Assembly: GCA_947627855.1 (NCBI GenBank)
Contig: CANQXR010000010.1
Coordinates: forward strand, 1 to 64,000
Length of the DNA stretch: 64,000 nucleotides
Direction: 5' to 3'
Source of the DNA: an uncultured Clostridia bacterium
Lineage (GTDB): Bacteria; Bacillota; Clostridia; Lachnospirales; CAG-274
The position numbers and the translations under genes were made by a program. This document shows positions 60,025 through 64,000 of the stretch, piece after piece (the stretch's first letter is position 1; every line of letters begins with the position of its first letter). Below the pieces are notes generated by a model. That model was not told the DNA's origin and ran no database searches. It worked only from the letters and a program-made list of their open reading frames with translations.

Positions 60025-61584
60025 TTAAAACCTCCCTGCCGCCTTTTCGGCACATTTCAAACCATCGACAGCCGCCGATACAATACCTCCTGCATAGCCT
60101 GCCCCTTCTCCGCAGGGATAAAGTCCCCGAAGAGAAATACATTCAAGCCTTTCCCTGTCCCTTATAAGCCTTACAGGCGATGAAGAACGGCTTTCAACCG
60201 CCGTTGCAACAGCCTCCTCCGACACAAAGCCCTTTATGCTTTTGTCAAAATTAATAAACCCCTGCCGCAGGGAATCATATATAAATCCCGGAAAAAGCTC
60301 TCTGAAATCCGACGCCGCAACTCCCGGCCTGTAAGTAGGAGAAACCCCCGAAAGCTTTCCGCTGCTTCTGCCCTCGGCAAGCTCCCTCACGTTCTGGGCA
60401 GGCGCAATATATCCGCCGCCTCCGAGATTATACGCTTTTCTTTCAAGCTCTCTCTGAAACCTTATCCCCTCCAGCACGTCATCACCAATCAGGTCATTTA
60501 CTCCAATCCCCACCAGCACAGCAGAATTGCCGTTTGCGCCGTCACGTCTTGAATTGCTCATACCGTTCGTAACGACCCCGCCCTCCTCGGAGCCTGCCGC
60601 AACAACATATCCCCCCGGGCACATACAAAAGCTGAAAACACCTCTCCCGTCCTCAAGATGCGTAGACAGTTTGTAATCCGCTGCCGATAAATATGCCGCA
60701 AATTCGCCATACCTGCTTTTGTTTATAAATTCCTGAGAATGCTCAACCCTTATTCCCACAGCAAAGGGCTTGCGCTCCATAGGCAGCCCCATATCATAAA
60801 GCATACGGAATGTATCTCTTGCCGAATGCCCCACCGCAAGAATCACCGTATCAGTGTCTATCTGCATATCGCCGCAGCAAACACCTCTTACTTCCCCGTC
60901 CTTTTCCATAATATCCGTCAGCTTGGTTTCAAAAAAAATCTCTCCTCCAAGCTCCTCGATCCTTTTTCTTATTCCGACGACCATATTGATAAGCCTGTCC
61001 GTACCAATATGCGGCTTCGACATATAGAGTATCTCCCTCGGCGCACCGAACTCCACAAATCTTTTAAATATATAGCCTATTCTTATATCGTTTATGCCCG
61101 TACTTAGCTTTCCGTCGGAAAATGTTCCTGCTCCGCCTTCGCCAAACTGCACATTTGACGATGTATCCAGTAAACCCGTTTCCCAGAATCTCCTCACGTC
61201 TGCCAGTCGTCTCTTGGCACATCTGCCCCGCTCCACAATAATAGGTCTTAATCCCGCTTCCGCAAAATACAGACCCGCCATCATGCCCGCAGGGCCAAAC
61301 CCAATAACTACCGGTCGTCTGTCAGACTTCTTTTTGCCTATAATATACTGCACATTCCTGATTTCCGAAATATTTCTGTTTCTTAAAAGCCTTTTTTCAT
61401 TTTCAGCAGTAAAATCAATGCTCATGTCATAAACAACATCATTCTTATCCCTTGCATCTACACTGAGTCTTGCAATTCTTGCAGATTTTATTCCGACCCT
61501 GAGCTTTTTCCGAACCAGCTCCCTTAAAAGAGCTTCGTCTATTTTATTCTTTACTGATGTTTTAACCCTGCTTATTCTGAGCAT
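60025..61584 (-). CDS. FAD-dependent oxidoreductase, COG2509 family
   Basis: 519 residues, a normal length: an N-terminal ferredoxin-like domain (1-80), FAD-binding GFGPAG at 95-100, then QFGEGGAGTFSDGKL and a conserved C-terminal GLYPCGEGAGYAGGIVSAAVDG. The family is widespread in anaerobes and its substrate is not known. It ends two bases before the ArsC/Spx-like start. Element E4 lies in its upstream region, and GGAG sits ten bases before the ATG. Confidence 0.9.
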   Translation of the reverse strand: MLRISRVKTSVKNKIDEALLRELVRKKLRVGIKSARIARLSVDARDKNDVVYDMSIDFTAENEKRLLRNRNISEIRNVQYIIGKKKSDRRPVVIGFGPAGMMAGLYFAEAGLRPIIVERGRCAKRRLADVRRFWETGLLDTSSNVQFGEGGAGTFSDGKLSTGINDIRIGYIFKRFVEFGAPREILYMSKPHIGTDRLINMVVGIRKRIEELGGEIFFETKLTDIMEKDGEVRGVCCGDMQIDTDTVILAVGHSARDTFRMLYDMGLPMERKPFAVGIRVEHSQEFINKSRYGEFAAYLSAADYKLSTHLEDGRGVFSFCMCPGGYVVAAGSEEGGVVTNGMSNSRRDGANGNSAVLVGIGVNDLIGDDVLEGIRFQRELERKAYNLGGGGYIAPAQNVRELAEGRSSGKLSGVSPTYRPGVAASDFRELFPGFIYDSLRQGFINFDKSIKGFVSEEAVATAVESRSSSPVRLIRDRERLECISLRGLYPCGEGAGYAGGIVSAAVDGLKCAEKAAGRF

Positions 61585-61620
61585 AGCTTCCGGCTCCTAT
61601 TCCGTATATTTTACCAAAAC

Positions 61621-61760
61621 CTCCGAGGGGCTGCTCGGGACGAGGCAAGGCGTCAAGGGGCGGACGCAAATGCGTCCGCCCCTTGACGCCTTGCCTCGTC
61701 CCGACCCGCGGGGCAGAGCCTTTCAACCATCTTCGATGGTTGAAAGGCTCTGCGCAATAC
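61621..61760. repeat. Palindromic element E4 overlapping a gene end
   Basis: Framing bases CCGAGGGGCTGCTCGG, CCGACCCGCGGGGC and GCGCAATAC match E3. Stem 1: 34 bp, perfect (61635-61668 with 61671-61704, AA loop). Stem 2: 19 bp, perfect (61713-61731 with 61735-61753, TTC loop). The stem sequences differ from E3 apart from the core GCGGACGC and the AACC-TC pattern, with both arms changed together. Stem 2 encodes the last residues and stop codon of the HI0933-family gene. Confidence 0.9.
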
Positions 61761-62991
61761 TCTGCGCCGCATATTTCCCGGCAGTATATCCGCTTGACCA
61801 GGCCCATTGCAGATTATACCCTCCGCATTCTCCGTGAATGTCAAATATTTCGCCACAGCAATAAAGCCCTCTCAGCCTTTCCGATTCCATTGTGTTTTCA
61901 TTAAACTGCCTTGTCAATACTCCGCCGGCAGTCACCTGAGCATTGTTCCAACCGTTAAGCCCATCTGTCTTAACCTTAAAGCTCTTTATATTTTGGGCAA
62001 TAATTCCAATAAAATCATCGTTAAGCTCCGACACAGGCAAAGACAGCTTGCCTATACCCGAACATTTCGCAATAACATTCCCCACTCTTTTATTGAGAAG
62101 ACCGTTGAAAAAATTTTCCATACTGAGGTGCTTCAGTTTGGCTGCACGCTGCTTAAGAAGCTTACATACATCATTTATTTCATAGTCCGGCATAAAATCT
62201 ATATCAATATAAGCATTTTTGTGCCCCGGAACAAAAGCCGAAAGCTGAAACACCGGTGGTCCCGATATGCCATAATCAGTAAACAATATCTCCCCCTCTT
62301 CTTCGTGAGATATTCTTCCGTTTACTGAAATACCGACTTTTCCCTTTACCTTTATCCCCGAAAGAGCCTTCAGAAAATCCGCCTTGAGCCTTATCTGCAC
62401 AAGGGCAGGAGATAAATCAGATATACGGTGTCCCAATTTTTCCATAAGCTTAAAGCCCGATCCGTTGGAGCCCAAGTTGGGAGAAGCGCAGCCGCCGCAG
62501 GCAACAACGACCCTGTCGGCACATACAGCTTCATTCTTATATGAAACAATCCTAAATCCTCTTTTTCTGACCTCGATATCCTTTACGTCAAACCCCGTTC
62601 TGACATTGATATTGAGCCTTTCTATTTCAAATCTGAGTGCGTCAAGAACAGCCGAAGCCTGATCCGAATATGGATATACCTTGCCATCTCCCTCCTCTTT
62701 GGGAATCACTCCCAGCCCTCTGAAAAATTCCAGTGTGGAGCCAACGTCAAATTCCCCAAGAGCAGCCTTTATAAAATACGGATCCGCCCCGAAGTAATGG
62801 TCAGGCGAAGCATTAACATTTGTAAAATTACAACGCCCGTTTCCGGTCGCAAGAATTTTTCTGCCAAGCCTTGCCATTCTTTCGCAAATTGTAATGTTTA
62901 TTCTTCCCTCAGATGCATAAGCGGCAGCCACAGCGGCAATCATTCCCGAAGCGCCGCCGCCCAGAACAACAATCGTACTAATTTTAATCAC
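61723..62991 (-). CDS. HI0933-family FAD-dependent oxidoreductase
   Basis: 422 residues: FAD-binding VLGGGASGMIAA at the N-terminus, ILATGNGRCNFTN near 45 and the C-terminal GLYCCGEIFDIHGECGGYNLQWA, with all family blocks intact. Relatives include BaiN-type flavoproteins, and most substrates are unknown. The final residues after GYTAGKYAA (QSIAQSLSTIEDG) are encoded by palindromic element E4, so the natural end seems to have been replaced. GTG start with a modest AGG site. It lies 16 bases after the LCP gene. Confidence 0.88.
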   Translation of the reverse strand: MIKISTIVVLGGGASGMIAAVAAAYASEGRINITICERMARLGRKILATGNGRCNFTNVNASPDHYFGADPYFIKAALGEFDVGSTLEFFRGLGVIPKEEGDGKVYPYSDQASAVLDALRFEIERLNINVRTGFDVKDIEVRKRGFRIVSYKNEAVCADRVVVACGGCASPNLGSNGSGFKLMEKLGHRISDLSPALVQIRLKADFLKALSGIKVKGKVGISVNGRISHEEEGEILFTDYGISGPPVFQLSAFVPGHKNAYIDIDFMPDYEINDVCKLLKQRAAKLKHLSMENFFNGLLNKRVGNVIAKCSGIGKLSLPVSELNDDFIGIIAQNIKSFKVKTDGLNGWNNAQVTAGGVLTRQFNENTMESERLRGLYCCGEIFDIHGECGGYNLQWAWSSGYTAGKYAAQSIAQSLSTIEDG

Positions 62992-63006
62992 CTGCGCCTA
63001 AATTCA

Positions 63007-64000
63007 TCAAGCCGATTCACCTACACCGAGAACAATTACAATATCTCCCCCTGCGGGCATTTCTTCACCTGCAATTATAAGGGAATCGGAAAAATACTCC
63101 TGCAAATCCTGTCCTTCTCCGTTCCGGCTTACGTATATTTTGGTTACATCAGACTTCAGCCCGTCAAAATCGGCGATATCTCCTACGGTAAAGCCCGCCT
63201 CGGTAAGCCGGCTTCTGAATATTCCGGCAAGTCCGCTCGTATATCCTCCGTTGAGTATTGTTATATTCTTTCCTGCACTGGAAATACTCTCATAGGTTTT
63301 TCCGAAGCTTCCGTTGTGTACATTTTTCATAAGATATCCCAAAGTATCTTCGTCAACCTGATAGCACGCCGACCCATCTATAACGGCAGACGTTCCGGGA
63401 ACGGTAAAGCTGTATATTTCGGAATTTCCAAAGGAATCAAGCACAGAAAAATACTTCACAACATCTGCAATTCCCGCATTCGTGTTCACATATTTTATGG
63501 CGGCATTAATATACGCTGTGGGATTATGCAATATATTTTCCTTGCTTGCAAGCTGCTTTATAAGAGCCTTTACAAAACCCTGTTGTGTGGCAACCCGTCC
63601 TAAATCCTGATTTGCATATCCCTTTCTGAAACGTACAAGCTGCTCCGCCTGCTCTCCGTTGAGCGTCTGAAGTCCTGCGTCAAGGTCTATGAGAAAATCA
63701 AACTCCGGGTCATAATAGTGCATATCAACAGGCACGTCATATTCAATGCCACCCACAGAATCAACAAGATACTTGAAAGCGTCAAAATCAAGCACTGCAT
63801 AATAGTCTATATCTATACCCAGAAGCTCGCCCACATATTTTGCGGAAAATTCTTCCTTTCTGTCCTGAGGGGCATAGTGATAAACGGTATTTATCTTCAT
63901 TCCGTTGTGCCCCGGTTCGGGATATTCCGAACGCATAGCCTCAAAATCCTCGTCCGAAACATATATATATGAATCTCTTGGGACAGAAACAAGTGTGAGC
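63007..64000 (-). CDS. LytR-CpsA-Psr family protein (5' end outside window)
   Basis: The frame runs off the window end; about 330 codons are visible. The LCP signature SVPRDSY lies at the edge, followed by KINTVYHYA, then DIDYYAVLDFDAFKYLVDSVGGI and LNGEQAEQLVRFRKGYANQDLGRVATQQ, with the Arg and Asp residues that bind pyrophosphate-lipid. These enzymes attach teichoic acids or other glycans to peptidoglycan outside the membrane. The C-terminal 100 residues form a LytR_C-like domain. An SLH-binding wall polymer could be its product; that is inference. Confidence 0.92.
   Translation of the reverse strand, partial: LTLVSVPRDSYIYVSDEDFEAMRSEYPEPGHNGMKINTVYHYAPQDRKEEFSAKYVGELLGIDIDYYAVLDFDAFKYLVDSVGGIEYDVPVDMHYYDPEFDFLIDLDAGLQTLNGEQAEQLVRFRKGYANQDLGRVATQQGFVKALIKQLASKENILHNPTAYINAAIKYVNTNAGIADVVKYFSVLDSFGNSEIYSFTVPGTSAVIDGSACYQVDEDTLGYLMKNVHNGSFGKTYESISSAGKNITILNGGYTSGLAGIFRSRLTEAGFTVGDIADFDGLKSDVTKIYVSRNGEGQDLQEYFSDSLIIAGEEMPAGGDIVIVLGVGESA

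Noticed and set aside
59158..61760. Palindromes as ordinary terminators, CRISPR units or insertion-sequence ends
   Set aside because: They lack T runs, have no spacer/repeat array and enclose no transposase; they are far longer and more perfect than normal terminators.

Overview
The window looks like chromosome from an anaerobic, low-to-mid GC Clostridia member (Bacillota). The signs are a CwlD/DacF-type cortex and peptidoglycan pair, SLH-anchored surface proteins, an LCP wall-ligase family protein, heavy use of ATA and AGA codons, and PBSX/SPP1-type phage genes. A cell-surface family 9 pectate lyase-like protein with SLH domains points to a gut or plant-fibre degrader; the closest comparison I can offer is Monoglobus-like pectin degraders, and that is inference.

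Layout. 1-5.8 kb: a truncated palindromic element, a membrane-anchored unknown, a propeller-like protein overlapping cwlD, a D-Ala-D-Ala carboxypeptidase, and a helical DUF1186-like protein. 5.9-27.0 kb: one giant surface protein of about 7,000 residues with pilin-like isopeptide domains, more than 25 Listeria-Bacteroides-type repeats alternating with calcium-loop motifs, and three SLH domains. Its signal peptide and ribosome binding site are separated from the main reading frame by a run of nine G; ten G would join them, so the gene looks phase-variable and is drawn here in the OFF state. 27.1-29.9 kb: a small Cys-rich DUF6485-like protein behind an operator-like palindrome, a MATE exporter and a divergent AraC regulator. 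30.1-33.9 kb: three secreted proteins (one with SLH domains) and a sigma/anti-sigma pair. 34.1-41.4 kb: the 2,368-residue PL9-like SLH protein with a folded 5' leader.

41.9-59.1 kb: a compact, single-strand phage head/contractile-tail cassette running terminase, portal, scaffold, capsid, connectors, sheath, tube, chaperones, hub, baseplate, fibre. It keeps DNA packaging and tail genes but shows no integrase, repressor, replication, holin, endolysin or long tape-measure gene. This suggests a domesticated particle (transfer-agent-like or tailocin-like) or a badly eroded prophage.

59.1-64.0 kb: two regions of very long perfect palindromes, then an operon-like run (LCP protein, HI0933-family flavoprotein, COG2509 flavoprotein, ArsC/Spx-like thioredoxin-fold protein) interrupted by a third palindromic element that also supplies the 3' end of the HI0933-family gene. 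These elements, with the one at the left edge, form a family with conserved framing bases but different, fully self-complementary stems. No tRNA, rRNA, CRISPR array or insertion sequence was seen.
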